The notes beneath the pieces were generated by a model, which was not told the origin of the DNA, did not search any database, and saw nothing but the letters and a program-made list of their open reading frames with translations. Of a DNA stretch of 64,000 nt, positions 1 through 8,004 are shown piece after piece. The stretch is from the NCBI RefSeq assembly GCF_024758505.1, contig NZ_CP077970.1, forward strand, positions 3,906,001-3,970,000, read 5' to 3'. This stretch comes from Bradyrhizobium arachidis (GTDB taxonomy: Bacteria > Pseudomonadota > Alphaproteobacteria > Rhizobiales > Xanthobacteraceae). The translations under genes and the position numbers were made by a program. Position 1 is the stretch's first letter. Every line of letters begins with the position of its first letter.

Positions 1-41
1 TGGGTGGTTCGAGCCGATAGTGGGGGCCGAGAATTGAGAGC

Positions 42-136
42 GACTAGTCGTGGACTAGTCGCTCTCAATTTGTCGACTAGTCCTGGACTAGGCCGCGACA
101 AGTCCTCTTGTGAAGGGGACTAGTCCGAGACTAGTC
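42..136. repeat. Array of three GACTAGTC-N3-GACTAGTC dyads
   Basis: The 8-bp palindrome GACTAGTC occurs at 42-49, 53-60, 75-82, 118-125 and 129-136, with a one-base variant (GACTAGGC) at 86-93. The copies form three pairs, and in each pair the start-to-start distance is exactly 11 bp, one helical turn. The first pair lies inside a perfect 18-bp inverted repeat (32-49 and 53-70, 3-nt spacer). This looks like a multimeric protein-binding site such as an operator, iteron set or centromere. The cognate protein is unknown. The pattern is seen directly; the function is inferred. Confidence 0.75.
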
Positions 137-426
137 GTTCAAGCTGCAGCGCAACCGGGCTTGCCTGACCGCAAGGGAGCGGCCATCGTCGTCTTAGGCC
201 GCCGCGATGATGTCGACCGAGCGCATTTGATGAGTTTCCGCCGCTTGGCGCCGAGTTGGGTTCGTGCGCGGACGTCCGGCGCGAGAGCGACGTTTCGGCT
301 TTGGTCGAGCGGAGGATAGAGCGGCTTGACTGTTTCGACGTGGGCGGTCGACACCAACACAAAAGGCGCGCCCGGCCCGGTGACCGAACAGAGCGCGGAG
401 AGGTCTGCTACAAGGCGGAGCTGCTC

Positions 427-1701
427 TTACTCCGCCGCTTCCCCCTTCGCCTCGATCATCATCACGTCCAGGCTCTCGATCTCCTGCATCGCCCGGCCGG
501 CGATGCCCTGCAGGTCGCCGTAGAGCCCGGCCGTCGAGTCCAGCACGCCGCGGAGCTGCTCCTCGCGCTTGGCCCAGAGGCGCGTCATCATCTTGCGTTC
601 GCGGTCGAGGTCCTGGTGCATGTCGGTGAAGCGTTCGACGATGGCGTCGATGCGCTGGCGGAAGCGGGGGCCCGTCAGGTAGGCGTAGACCAGCTCCATC
701 TTGGTCTGCTGACCTTCCTGAGCGGTGCGGCTGGCCGCGACGTCGATCAGCCATTGCCGCAGGACGTTAGCGATAGGAACCGAGAAGCGGGGAGCCGCCA
801 CCCAGACGTTGTCGATGACGTCGAAGGTTTCGAGCCCCTTAGGCAGGGCGCTGGAGACGATCAACGAGATTTCGGCCTTCGCGGCGCGCTGGTCGTTCCT
901 GACCTTGGCGAGCCAGTCGTGGCTCCAGTTCTTGGTGCGCTTGGATTCCCACAGGATGGTGCCGCACACCTGGCCGCCGGAACCGAGCACGCGATGCAGC
1001 AGGTCGCCGCCGTTGTGGCCGGTGAGGACCGGCTCGATGAGATCGCCGGGGAAGTTCGCGCGCAGCAGGGCCTCGAGTTCGAGCTCCGAAGTTTCGCCCT
1101 GCAACTGCTGGGATCCTTGCTCGGCCTTGCGCTTCAGATCCTCGATCTGCCGCTGCATGCCTGCGATCTGCGCCTCCTTCTCGGCGACCCTGGCCTTGAG
1201 CGCGTCTTCCGCCTCCAACCTGGCCTTGTCGCGCACGCCGGCGAGGCCGTCCTGGATCCGCTTTTCGACGGTGAGATCGAGCTCCCGCTTGGCGTCGTCG
1301 AGCTCCCGCTCCTTGCGCAACACATCCGCCTGGGCCTTCTGCGCCACGGCCAGCTTCTCGGTGTTCGCCGTCAGCACCTGCTGCATGTCGGTCAACTGCT
1401 GATCGCGCGCGCTGATTTCGTCGGCCAGGGCGAGTCGCGCCTTCCTGGCCTCGGTCTCCGTGATGGCGGAGCGTTCTGCCCTCAGTTTTGCTGCAACCTG
1501 CTCGTCGATGGTCTCGCGCGCCTTGCTGAGCTCGCCCTGCGCCTCGCGGAGCTGAGCTTCACGGCGGCCGAAGTCCGCTTCCTTGGCCGCCAACTGCTGC
1601 TCAAAACGGCGGCGCGCGTCGGCGACGAGAGGTTCGGCGAGCGCGTCCGTCACGGGGATCTGCGTCTTGCAGTTGGGACAGACGATTTGCGGGTTGGTCA
1701 C
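427..1701 (-). CDS. DUF2130 domain protein
   Basis: The product is about 424 aa from the proposed GTG start. It opens with a CPNCKTQIP zinc-ribbon-like motif. A long charged coiled coil rich in Ala, Glu, Lys and Arg covers roughly residues 25-210. The C-terminal domain has the DUF2130 hallmarks: an LLRANFPGD-type segment, GTILWESKRTKNWSHDW and a closing helical region. DUF2130 is usually discussed as nuclease-like, but its function is not established. The frame is open to an ATG at 1860. I prefer GTG 1701 because AAAGGA lies about 9 nt upstream and the family normally starts just before the Cys pair; the extra 53 residues are proline-rich and low-complexity. Confidence 0.8.
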   Translation of the reverse strand: MTNPQIVCPNCKTQIPVTDALAEPLVADARRRFEQQLAAKEADFGRREAQLREAQGELSKARETIDEQVAAKLRAERSAITETEARKARLALADEISARDQQLTDMQQVLTANTEKLAVAQKAQADVLRKERELDDAKRELDLTVEKRIQDGLAGVRDKARLEAEDALKARVAEKEAQIAGMQRQIEDLKRKAEQGSQQLQGETSELELEALLRANFPGDLIEPVLTGHNGGDLLHRVLGSGGQVCGTILWESKRTKNWSHDWLAKVRNDQRAAKAEISLIVSSALPKGLETFDVIDNVWVAAPRFSVPIANVLRQWLIDVAASRTAQEGQQTKMELVYAYLTGPRFRQRIDAIVERFTDMHQDLDRERKMMTRLWAKREEQLRGVLDSTAGLYGDLQGIAGRAMQEIESLDVMMIEAKGEAAE

Positions 1702-1896
1702 GGCATCGATCCTTTCGCGGCTGCCCGCATTGGTAGCGCCGGTTCGGGGCGTGCTTAAGCCTTGAGCAGGGGTTGTCCCCGGCATTTGCGCCTTCGGCGG
1801 CCGCGGCAACGCGCGGGCCAGTGGCGCGGCATGCGGTTTGGTTGGATCCTTATCGGTCATTGTGGAACGCTCTTTCTCCGGCCTTGCGGCGCGGCC

Positions 1897-2676
1897 TTAC
1901 GTCCCGACGTCAAGGACGAGGGCACCATTGAAGGCGGGATTCTCGTTGCCGTAGCCGTGCGGATTACACACGATCCGGGTATTCCCCACGCGGTAGTCGG
2001 AGGAATTGTGAACGTGTCCGTGGATCCAGAGAGCCGGCTGATGCTTTTCGATCAACGCCGTCATGTCCGAGACGAAGGCGGCCGTCACCAGCTCGCTTGC
2101 GTACCTTGGATCGACCGAGTTCCAGTGCACGGCGTGGTGGCTGACTACCACGCAACGATCGGTCGCTGAACTTGCCAGCGCCTGATCAATATACTTGGTC
2201 GACTGATGGTGCATGATCGCGGCTTCACGCGGCCTGAACCGTTGCCACGGCTGCTTTCGCCAACCGATCAAGCGGTGGTCGTTCATGCCGGAAGCGCAGG
2301 CGGTCATCGCAGCGGCCTTCTTCGCCTCGCCGAACGCTTCGTAATTCGTCCAAAGCGTGGCGCCGACGAACAGGATGCCCTTGTCCCCTCCGATCTTGAC
2401 CGCGGCATTTTCCAGCACATGGATGTTGAATGCGGGTGCCTGAGCACGCGCGAGAGCGAGCTCATTGGGGATGAAGCGGCGATAGTATTCGTGGTTGCCG
2501 AGCGTCATCACGATCGGGATCTCGATCGGCACGATGCGCCGCAAGTGCTCGAACGCCTTGACGGCACCTTCGCAGGTATCGCCGGCCACCACCACGACAT
2601 CGACGCCCTCGACGATCGAGATAGCCTTTGTCGGGTGCACGTCGAAATGGATGTCCGAGAACGGCTGAACCTTCAT
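1897..2676 (-). CDS. Calcineurin-like metallophosphoesterase
   Basis: A 259-aa protein with the ordered metallophosphoesterase metal motifs: SDIHFD near residue 7, VVAGDTCEG near 31, TLGNHEYY near 60, VVSHHAVHW near 175 and WIHGHVHNS near 215. These bind a dinuclear metal centre. The family hydrolyses phosphomono- or phosphodiesters; the substrate cannot be told from sequence. No signal peptide is visible, so it is probably cytosolic. Its ATG overlaps the stop of the upstream 197-aa gene by 4 nt (ATGA), so the two are probably translationally coupled. Confidence 0.85.
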   Translation of the reverse strand: MKVQPFSDIHFDVHPTKAISIVEGVDVVVVAGDTCEGAVKAFEHLRRIVPIEIPIVMTLGNHEYYRRFIPNELALARAQAPAFNIHVLENAAVKIGGDKGILFVGATLWTNYEAFGEAKKAAAMTACASGMNDHRLIGWRKQPWQRFRPREAAIMHHQSTKYIDQALASSATDRCVVVSHHAVHWNSVDPRYASELVTAAFVSDMTALIEKHQPALWIHGHVHNSSDYRVGNTRIVCNPHGYGNENPAFNGALVLDVGT

Positions 2677-3266
2677 GCGCCATAGTCCAAATTCTGACGC
2701 TCTTGGAACGCAGCAAGAAGGGCTTCTTCCGCCTGGTCGAACTTGCGGGGATCGTCGGAATGCCGGCGGCCGTATTCAAACCACGACGCCGCAAGCTCGG
2801 TCGCGAATTCATGGCCGACATCAGTGAGCCCGACGATCTGCGACATGACCAGCGCGGCCGTCGCGTCGTGCTGGAGCGCCGTGTACAGGAGTGAGGTCAT
2901 GGCGACGTCGACCGGCACCGTGACCTCCATGATCGGCATCAAGGCCAACGCGGCGCCGACGGCGGCGGTGGCGTCACCACGAAGAGCGGCGGCGAGGTCG
3001 TCCCCGCCGTGGAGGACGCGGACGTTCCCGAGCGTGGCGCGCAACAGCGAGCGCTCGGCGTTGTGAAACGAGTCCGGGGGCAACCGGCGCCACCACGCCA
3101 GGGGTGAAGTCTGGTCCGGTTCGTGCGGCCACGGAAACGGCCGCGTGAGCCGCCAAGCCGGATTGTGCGGCATGGTCGGTCCAGCTTGCCCCGCGACAAC
3201 CAAACGGGGGCCTCCGAGGTGGCGCCCGTTCTGCTCCTGCGTGTTGTCGGCCTTCGCTTCATCCAT
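2673..3266 (-). CDS. Hypothetical protein coupled to the metallophosphoesterase
   Basis: I do not recognise this 197-aa protein. The N-terminus (about 60 residues) is polar, and a Pro/Trp-rich stretch (PFPWPHEPDQ, PLAWWRRLPPD) follows. Residues 85-160 are alanine-rich and predicted helical. The C-terminus is charged. There is no signal peptide or clear membrane span. GGAG sits 7 nt upstream of the ATG. Its stop overlaps the start of the metallophosphoesterase by 4 nt, which argues for a two-gene operon and perhaps a joint function. Confidence 0.6.
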   Translation of the reverse strand: MDEAKADNTQEQNGRHLGGPRLVVAGQAGPTMPHNPAWRLTRPFPWPHEPDQTSPLAWWRRLPPDSFHNAERSLLRATLGNVRVLHGGDDLAAALRGDATAAVGAALALMPIMEVTVPVDVAMTSLLYTALQHDATAALVMSQIVGLTDVGHEFATELAASWFEYGRRHSDDPRKFDQAEEALLAAFQERQNLDYGA

Positions 3267-3347
3267 CGTTGAACTCCTACGCCACGAATAGCGCCGCCCA
3301 AGGCGGTCCCATCCTCCGACACAACCAGATTGCGAGTTTTGCGCCGC

Positions 3348-4190
3348 CTAGCGTGAGAGGCCGGACTGCCACTGATCGGGGCCGCGGGGCCGGGCCTGCA
3401 GAATATCGGCGATCCGGACGGCCCCCTCGGGCGCTGCGCGCACCGGCTGTTCGGTGGCGACCTTCGTCTGTACCGCGGTCAGCTTGCGAATGACCGGCTC
3501 GAGAATCTGGAGCAGACCCGCGTGCACCTCGTCGCGGAGGGCCGCCGTCATGTTGTCGATCTTGTCGGCGATCGGAACGCCAAAATGACGATCGAGCTCT
3601 CCGCCGCTGATCTTGATGTTCCGGGGGAATCCGGAGGAGCCGTAATAGTCGATGACCGCGGAATCGACATGATCGATGTCGTGCCCGAGCTTCTTGAGAT
3701 GGGACTGAAGGACCAGGCGCGCCGCACGCAGGTCGTTCTCGATCGGCTTGCGCGTCTTCCAGGTCGTTTCGCCATTCCCGCGCTTCACGTCGTAGACGCC
3801 GGCCCAACGCTTGGCCTCGTCGATGACGATGATGTCCACCATCACGGAGCGCTCCACGCGGGAGTCCGACTTGAGCTTGATGCTGGAGAGATCCTTCTCG
3901 GAGTTTTCCGACGCCAGCAGATCGAGAGCGGCAGCGGTGATCGGAATGGGGCTTTCCGTCAACACCTCGAACCGGCCGCTGGAGGCAAGGATATCGGCCA
4001 ACACCCGCTGGATGAGGAGGCCGTGGCGCTGCACGACCAGTCCAAAGAAGGAGAATGCACGGGAGAATTCGGCGCCGATTATCGGATCGATCGAGGACGT
4101 CGCATCGAGCGCGCTGGCCACGACCTGTTTCGCTGCGCGCGAGATGGCTTCATCGGTAGTCAGCAGACCAAAGGCGGGGTCAATCGGCAT
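3348..4190 (-). CDS. Hypothetical protein, possible PD-(D/E)XK-like nuclease fold
   Basis: The family of this 280-aa protein is unknown to me. Around residues 110-135 it carries VMVDIIVIDEAKRWAGVYDVKRG. An acidic residue on a hydrophobic strand, a turn, then D-V-K on a second strand resembles the D...(D/E)xK core of PD-(D/E)XK nucleases. Later YYGSSGFP and a His/Phe-containing segment could extend the fold. The nuclease idea is only a motif-level suggestion. The gene has a plausible promoter at 4235-4263 and lies next to a small XRE repressor that could control it. A structure prediction would settle the fold. Confidence 0.6.
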   Translation of the reverse strand: MPIDPAFGLLTTDEAISRAAKQVVASALDATSSIDPIIGAEFSRAFSFFGLVVQRHGLLIQRVLADILASSGRFEVLTESPIPITAAALDLLASENSEKDLSSIKLKSDSRVERSVMVDIIVIDEAKRWAGVYDVKRGNGETTWKTRKPIENDLRAARLVLQSHLKKLGHDIDHVDSAVIDYYGSSGFPRNIKISGGELDRHFGVPIADKIDNMTAALRDEVHAGLLQILEPVIRKLTAVQTKVATEQPVRAAPEGAVRIADILQARPRGPDQWQSGLSR

Positions 4191-4234
4191 GTTGCCTCTT
4201 GCTTTCGATGGGTGAGTTTTTCTATTGTCAATAC

Positions 4235-4263
4235 GACATAGCGTATAAAACTGAATATGTCAA
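4235..4263 (-). promoter_or_regulatory. Sigma70-like promoter for the 280-aa gene
   Basis: Read on the minus strand, TTGACA (4263-4258) is followed after 17 nt by TATGTC (4240-4235), a short distance upstream of the ATG at 4190. The octamer TATTGACA occurs twice in this segment, about 32 nt apart, and could be a repressor operator, for example for the neighbouring XRE protein. The elements are seen directly; use is inferred. Confidence 0.5.
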
Positions 4264-4327
4264 TAGGGTCTGCAGCGACTCTTCTAGGTTTCGTAATGAT
4301 GATGGCTTCGAAGGAGTGATCGGGCCA

Positions 4328-4576
4328 CTATTGATTGGGGCCGAAGAGGTCGGCCAAGCGCACCTTCAGAGCATCGGCGATCTTCGTTAGCGACTCCAGC
4401 CTGGGATTCGCCTCGCCTCGCTCTATTTCGCTGATCAAAGCCTGACGAAGGTCGGCAGCTCCAGCAAGCTCTTCTTGTGACAGCTCCGCCAGTTGTCGCA
4501 GCCGACGCACGTTGTCGCCCAACGTCCGCGCATTGCGGGCGAGGTTGGCGGGAGCCTTCTTGCTGGGCCGACCCAT
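4328..4576 (-). CDS. XRE-family helix-turn-helix regulator
   Basis: An 82-aa protein that is essentially one HTH_3 domain. Residues 19-75 read LGDNVRRLRQ...LSQEELAGAADL...ISEIERGEANPRLESL, ending in a helix typical of Cro/C1-type repressors (KIADALKVRLADLF). The N-terminus is basic. Small XRE proteins of this size commonly autorepress or act as antitoxins or control proteins on mobile DNA. The closest target is the promoter region between 4191 and 4327, upstream of the 280-aa gene. The gene is complete, with no sign of decay. Confidence 0.85.
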   Translation of the reverse strand: MGRPSKKAPANLARNARTLGDNVRRLRQLAELSQEELAGAADLRQALISEIERGEANPRLESLTKIADALKVRLADLFGPNQ

Positions 4577-4707
4577 AGGGACCGCACTATCTGATCGTGG
4601 ATTCTGGTACCTTTTCTGTGATTCTCGCTTCTCGGTCCAATTGATACAATCGACGGGGTAGAGGAAAGCTGGAGGCGCCGAGCCTCATCGGATCGCGGAT
4701 CGTCTAC

Positions 4708-5715
4708 TCACTTCGGCCCGCGATCATGCTGTCCGATCCCGTGCTCTTCCAGGAGAGCCAGAGCGGCGCGAAGCGCTTCCTCCTTGAGTGCAAGTTCGTT
4801 TTCCAGCTTGGTCGTCACCATCTGCTGCTCCGAGATCCGCTGCCGGGCCTTGTGCTTCAACGCCTCGATGCGGTGATGCATCTGCATCGTGACGTCGTTC
4901 ACGCGGGCCTGCGCCTCCAACTGGGTCTTTGCGATCCGGTCGTCGATGATCTGCTTCGCCAGCGCCTTCGCCTTCTCGAGGTCGGCCATCAGGCTGGCGC
5001 GGGCGTTCGCCAGCGACTTGGCCTGGCGCTGCTGTTCCGTCTTCTCCTTACGGGTCACGCGCTGCCGGCGCGGCCCCAACCTGGTGAGGCCGCAGTGGGA
5101 GGCCACTTTTTCGTAGTAGTCGTCCTGCAACGCTTTCATGGCGGCCTTATAGGCCCGCTTCTGCTCACGCTTGTTCTCGCCGCGTGCCTTCGACGCCGCC
5201 GTTGCCTCGTAGCCGGGATGCACGCTCTGGATCTGAAGCTGTCCGTCCTTCGGGAGATCCGGGACGACGACCCAGTGAACATGCGGGTACGGTTCATCCA
5301 GGTGCTCGACGACGCACTGGAGCGCGTCGCCCCACTTGTCGGCCAGCCAGCCGATGTTCAGGGTCCGCCAGTGTTTGTACGCCGCCGCTTTCTCGGGATC
5401 GGCCTCGATGTCGGCGACGGTGTCGGGCCAGCTCGCGACGCCGACCGCGACGACCGGGGTGTCGCACCGCACTTTGTGGCCACGCTTATCAACGGCCTCA
5501 TCGGCCCGCGTCGAGGCCAACGCGAATGCCTCCTGCGGATCGCAGCCGAACACGATTTGCGGCGCCCGCGGCTCCGCCACGTGAGGGCAGGCATGCGGTG
5601 CCCGCACCATCTCGTCGCGGATGTCGAACAGCGACGGATTTCGCTTTTTGGAGCGCCACTTGTGGGCGCCGCGGCGGGCGTATACGTTCAGACGGCAGAA
5701 CTGGTGACCCATCAT
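4708..5715 (-). CDS. MOBV (Mob/Pre) family relaxase
   Basis: About 335 aa. The key motif is HLDEPYPHVHW near residue 140, matching the MOBV/Pre relaxase metal-binding signature (HxDE...PHxH). These enzymes nick plasmid DNA at oriT and pilot conjugal transfer in trans. The N-terminus (GHQFCRLNVYAR) resembles the family opening. The C-terminal half is a long charged coiled coil, also typical of Mob proteins. The frame is open to 5796, but GGAGGAG sits 9 nt before the tandem ATGs at 5715/5712, so I start there. An inverted repeat at 5793-5816 upstream could be oriT. No type IV secretion genes are visible, so the element is at most mobilisable. Confidence 0.75.
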   Translation of the reverse strand: MMGHQFCRLNVYARRGAHKWRSKKRNPSLFDIRDEMVRAPHACPHVAEPRAPQIVFGCDPQEAFALASTRADEAVDKRGHKVRCDTPVVAVGVASWPDTVADIEADPEKAAAYKHWRTLNIGWLADKWGDALQCVVEHLDEPYPHVHWVVVPDLPKDGQLQIQSVHPGYEATAASKARGENKREQKRAYKAAMKALQDDYYEKVASHCGLTRLGPRRQRVTRKEKTEQQRQAKSLANARASLMADLEKAKALAKQIIDDRIAKTQLEAQARVNDVTMQMHHRIEALKHKARQRISEQQMVTTKLENELALKEEALRAALALLEEHGIGQHDRGPK

Positions 5716-5792
5716 GGTGAGTAACTCCTCCGGCCTCACCATCGTCCGGACGGCTGCAAGAAGGAAGAGGGGGCCAATCCAGTATCCGGCCA

Positions 5793-5816
5793 ACATCTAG
5801 TCGGTTCACTAGATGT
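5793..5816. repeat. Inverted repeat upstream of the relaxase gene (oriT or operator candidate)
   Basis: ACATCTAGT and ACTAGATGT form perfect 9-bp arms around a 6-nt loop, about 80-100 nt upstream of the relaxase start and between it and the ribbon-helix-helix gene. MOBV origins of transfer commonly contain such inverted repeats close to the mob gene. The arms share the CTAG core with the array at 42-136. No nic site can be assigned from sequence alone. Confidence 0.45.
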
Positions 5817-5857
5817 CGTTCGCAGGCCCTACGGTCCGATCATTGTTGCCAGGCTTT

Positions 5858-6205
5858 CTACTCAGACGTCGGGTCGGACGGGAGGAACGTGTCCGCAAGT
5901 TCGCTCGGCTTTCCCCGTTCGGTCGCCTGGAGCCGCTCACGCAGGCTAGGGCGGCTGACATCGCCGGGAAGGACGCCTTGGCGCACCAATAGGTCCTCCA
6001 TCGCAACGAGCATGATGTCGTTCAATCGGCATGCTTTGGTGGCCGCCAGTATGCGCAGCGCACCATGAAGCTCCGGCCTCATTGTGACGGTCGTCCGAAG
6101 GGTCTCCCCGTTCAGCTCCTGAGAACGGTTGGACTGCGAATAGGTGAGGGCATCGCGAAGGTGCCGCGAGCCAGCATCGAGGGCTTCCTTGGGGTTACGG
6201 CTCAT
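5858..6205 (-). CDS. Ribbon-helix-helix protein, probable DNA-binding partner of ParA
   Basis: About 115 aa from the ATG at 6205. Residues 30-75 have ribbon-helix-helix form: a strand RTTVTMRP, helix ELHGALRILAATKA, a turn, then helix RLNDIMLVAMEDLLVRQGV. The C-terminus is charged and flexible. The start lies inside the last codons of parA (11-nt overlap), so the two are co-translated. RHH proteins encoded just after a small ParA, such as omega, ParG or ParR-like proteins, bind centromere repeats and repress the par operon. That role is inferred here and fits the repeat array at 7041-7144. Confidence 0.7.
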   Translation of the reverse strand: MSRNPKEALDAGSRHLRDALTYSQSNRSQELNGETLRTTVTMRPELHGALRILAATKACRLNDIMLVAMEDLLVRQGVLPGDVSRPSLRERLQATERGKPSELADTFLPSDPTSE

Positions 6206-6848
6206 TGAAGATCTCCAGTCGGCGCAGAATCCAATCGGTGACGATTTGAATCTCGGCGGCCGCCCGGCCGTTCGGCTCATATTCGACCACCCCCATGCCG
6301 ACGGCGACGGCGTCCTGATACGCGAAGCGGTAGGCGAGCTGTCCCTGCACGACGGTGCCCAACAGGCGGTGGTTATCGATCCATTGAACGAGGCGGGCGC
6401 TCAGGGTCGGCGGCGTCTGAGACAGAAGGATTGCAAAAGGGATGCCGTGATCGATGAACAGGCGCCTGAGACGCATTGCGACCGACGTCGCCAGCATCGT
6501 GGGCTGAGTAACGATGAGAGCAAGATCGGCGACCTTGACCGCGTCGGCGATCGTCCTGCCGTCATGCGCCGGCGTGTCGACGACGACAAGATCAAACAGG
6601 TGGCGATTGCGTGCGATCCAGCCGGCAAGTGCGTCAGAACGCAGCTGTTCCACGCACGGCCAACGCTTTCTTCTCAAGCTCCTCCACAATTGCAGCGACC
6701 CTTGCGGATCGGTGTCCAGCAGGGCAACGCGACAGCCGCGGTGCGCTGCCGCCACAGCAACATTCAGGGACGTGGTCGATTTCCCCGTTCCGCCTTTCTG
6801 TTGAACTGCCGTCAAAACCTGCATTTGCCCGCGCCCGCTTTCGGTCAT
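6195..6848 (-). CDS. parA: ParA-family partition ATPase
   Basis: A 217-aa MinD/ParA ATPase with the deviant Walker A motif KGGTGKSTTS (residues 18-27), the A' segment LLDTDPQGS and Walker B FDLVVVDTPAHDG. Size and the lack of an N-terminal HTH match small type Ib ParA proteins that work with an RHH partner. ATP-dependent DNA binding moves plasmid copies apart. Translation starts at 6848, or at the ATG at 6824, which would trim eight residues before the conserved strand. It is the first gene of a parA-RHH operon, and the 8-bp repeats lie about 200 bp upstream. Confidence 0.88.
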   Translation of the reverse strand: MTESGRGQMQVLTAVQQKGGTGKSTTSLNVAVAAAHRGCRVALLDTDPQGSLQLWRSLRRKRWPCVEQLRSDALAGWIARNRHLFDLVVVDTPAHDGRTIADAVKVADLALIVTQPTMLATSVAMRLRRLFIDHGIPFAILLSQTPPTLSARLVQWIDNHRLLGTVVQGQLAYRFAYQDAVAVGMGVVEYEPNGRAAAEIQIVTDWILRRLEIFNEP

Positions 6849-6973
6849 CGAGCATCGCAGCTGGGCGCCCGCGGATCAATTTTGTGCAGTCGAGAGCAAA
6901 TTTGTGGACAGTCCCTGATGGCTTCAGGCGAGATTTCGCGTTTGGAAAAAAGCCGGAAAAAAATCGAGCGGAC

Positions 6974-6982
6974 TTGTCCACA
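6974..6982 (+). promoter_or_regulatory. DnaA-box-like 9-mer
   Basis: TTGTCCACA differs at one position from the DnaA box consensus TTWTNCACA. A weaker relative (CTGTCCACA on the minus strand) sits at 6903-6911. Both lie between parA and the 8-bp repeat array, so a replication origin here is possible. No replication initiator gene is visible in the window. Confidence 0.3.
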
Positions 6983-7040
6983 GCAAAATCGCTCGAAACC
7001 GCCATTTTACCTGACATTGGACTGGATGCGCCCGACACTG

Positions 7041-7144
7041 CATCACTGCATCACTGCATCACTGCATCACTGCATCACTGCATCACTGCATCACTGCATC
7101 ACTGCATCACTGCATCACTGTATCACTGTATCACCGTATCATTG
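7041..7144. repeat. Thirteen tandem 8-bp repeats, CATCACTG (centromere/operator candidate)
   Basis: Ten perfect CATCACTG units (7041-7120) are followed by three degenerate ones (TATCACTG, TATCACCG, TATCATTG). A partial CACTG precedes the array at 7036-7040. The core ATCAC(T) matches the WATCACW heptad recognised by RHH omega-type partition proteins, although the period here is 8 rather than 7 bp. Its place upstream of parA and an RHH gene makes it the obvious candidate parS/operator. The repeat is also open in two plus-strand frames, encoding a His/Cys repeat, but I do not treat that as coding. Confidence 0.8.
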
Positions 7145-7358
7145 CGTCCAGGCGCGCGCCGGAGGCGCTCCATAGGGAGGCAGACAGCGACTTTCTGTCG
7201 GTGCTCGATTGCCTCGTTCGTCTGCGCAATAGCTCGGGTCCAGATCGTCTCTCAACCACAGCTGACGCCTCCCTTCTTTCACACGTGGTCGAGGACACTC
7301 CTTACCGGGCGCTGTGCTACGCTCCTGCGCGATCTCGTTGCCCTCACAGTTCCAAATC

Positions 7359-7670
7359 ATGATGGTGATCATCATGATGAGCAGCACAAGCGAGCGGCTG
7401 GCTACGCGTGTCCCGGACCTCGACATCTTTTCGCAAGGTCTCGTCGAGCGCGAAAATGGCGGCTGGAAAATCACCCTCAAGGGACGGACAGTGCTGGAGT
7501 TCATGGAGGCGCGCCCCGCCGTCGAGCCACCAACAGAGACAGTGCCAGCCGAGAACAAGGATGCGCCCATACCACCGCTTCCGCAGCCAGCGGAGCGCTT
7601 TAGGCGGCGACGCGAACGTCGCGAGCGGCGTCGTGAAGCCCGAGAACGGGCGCGGGCTAACGCTTCCTAA
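7359..7670 (+). CDS. Small winged-helix-like hypothetical protein
   Basis: About 103 aa, depending on which of several clustered ATGs (7359, 7362, 7374, 7377) is used. The segment DIFSQGLVERENGGWKITLKGRTVLEFME has the look of a winged-helix wing and last helix, as seen in many short rhizobial proteins. A proline-rich linker and a highly basic tail (FRRRRERRERRREARERARA) follow. The basic tail suggests nucleic-acid binding. No convincing ribosome binding site was seen. Its place between the repeat array and the tRNA scar makes it likely element cargo. Confidence 0.5.
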   Translation: MMVIIMMSSTSERLATRVPDLDIFSQGLVERENGGWKITLKGRTVLEFMEARPAVEPPTETVPAENKDAPIPPLPQPAERFRRRRERRERRREARERARANAS

Positions 7671-8004
7671 TCCTGAGGACGGGGGCCTCCTTCTAGTGGT
7701 GCCGGACGCAGCGCCGTCCTCTGCACCGCAGGTGTTTCCTCAGAACCATTAGCTTTCGCGGCCTGTCATCATCAATGCGGCTGCCAGACCGAAGCCGCCT
7801 TAAGGAACGCTAGGGTCTCATCGGAGGCAAGCTTGTCGGCTGGCGGAAAATAGCTGAGCTTGACGATTACCGTGCGCGTCGCGGGGTGTTTCTGGTGCGA
7901 AACTGGTGCAGTAACGCCTGCTCATGCAGACGAGCCTGTGACATCCGTAAGGTCTCCATCGCAGGACTCTCCTCACAATGATCATCAAGCGGATCGACTT
8001 TACC
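7671..8004. other. Non-coding stretch leading to the attachment-site scar
   Basis: I see no convincing gene here. A short minus-strand peptide-like stretch (about 7760-7880, reading VIVKLSYFPPADKLASDETLAFLKAA) has no start codon and may be a remnant. The segment runs into the tRNA-like fragment. Confidence 0.4.

Noticed and set aside
256..1758. A 500-codon plus-strand open frame
   Set aside because: It is antisense to the DUF2130 gene, which has the coiled coil and conserved C-terminal motifs; the plus-strand product has no recognisable feature.
7041..7144. CRISPR array
   Set aside because: The 8-bp units are contiguous with no spacers, and no cas genes are present.
6611..7603. A plus-strand frame with a His/Cys-rich repeat (LHHCITAS units)
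   Set aside because: The peptide repeat is simply the translation of the 8-bp DNA repeat, and the rest is antisense to parA or lacks family features.
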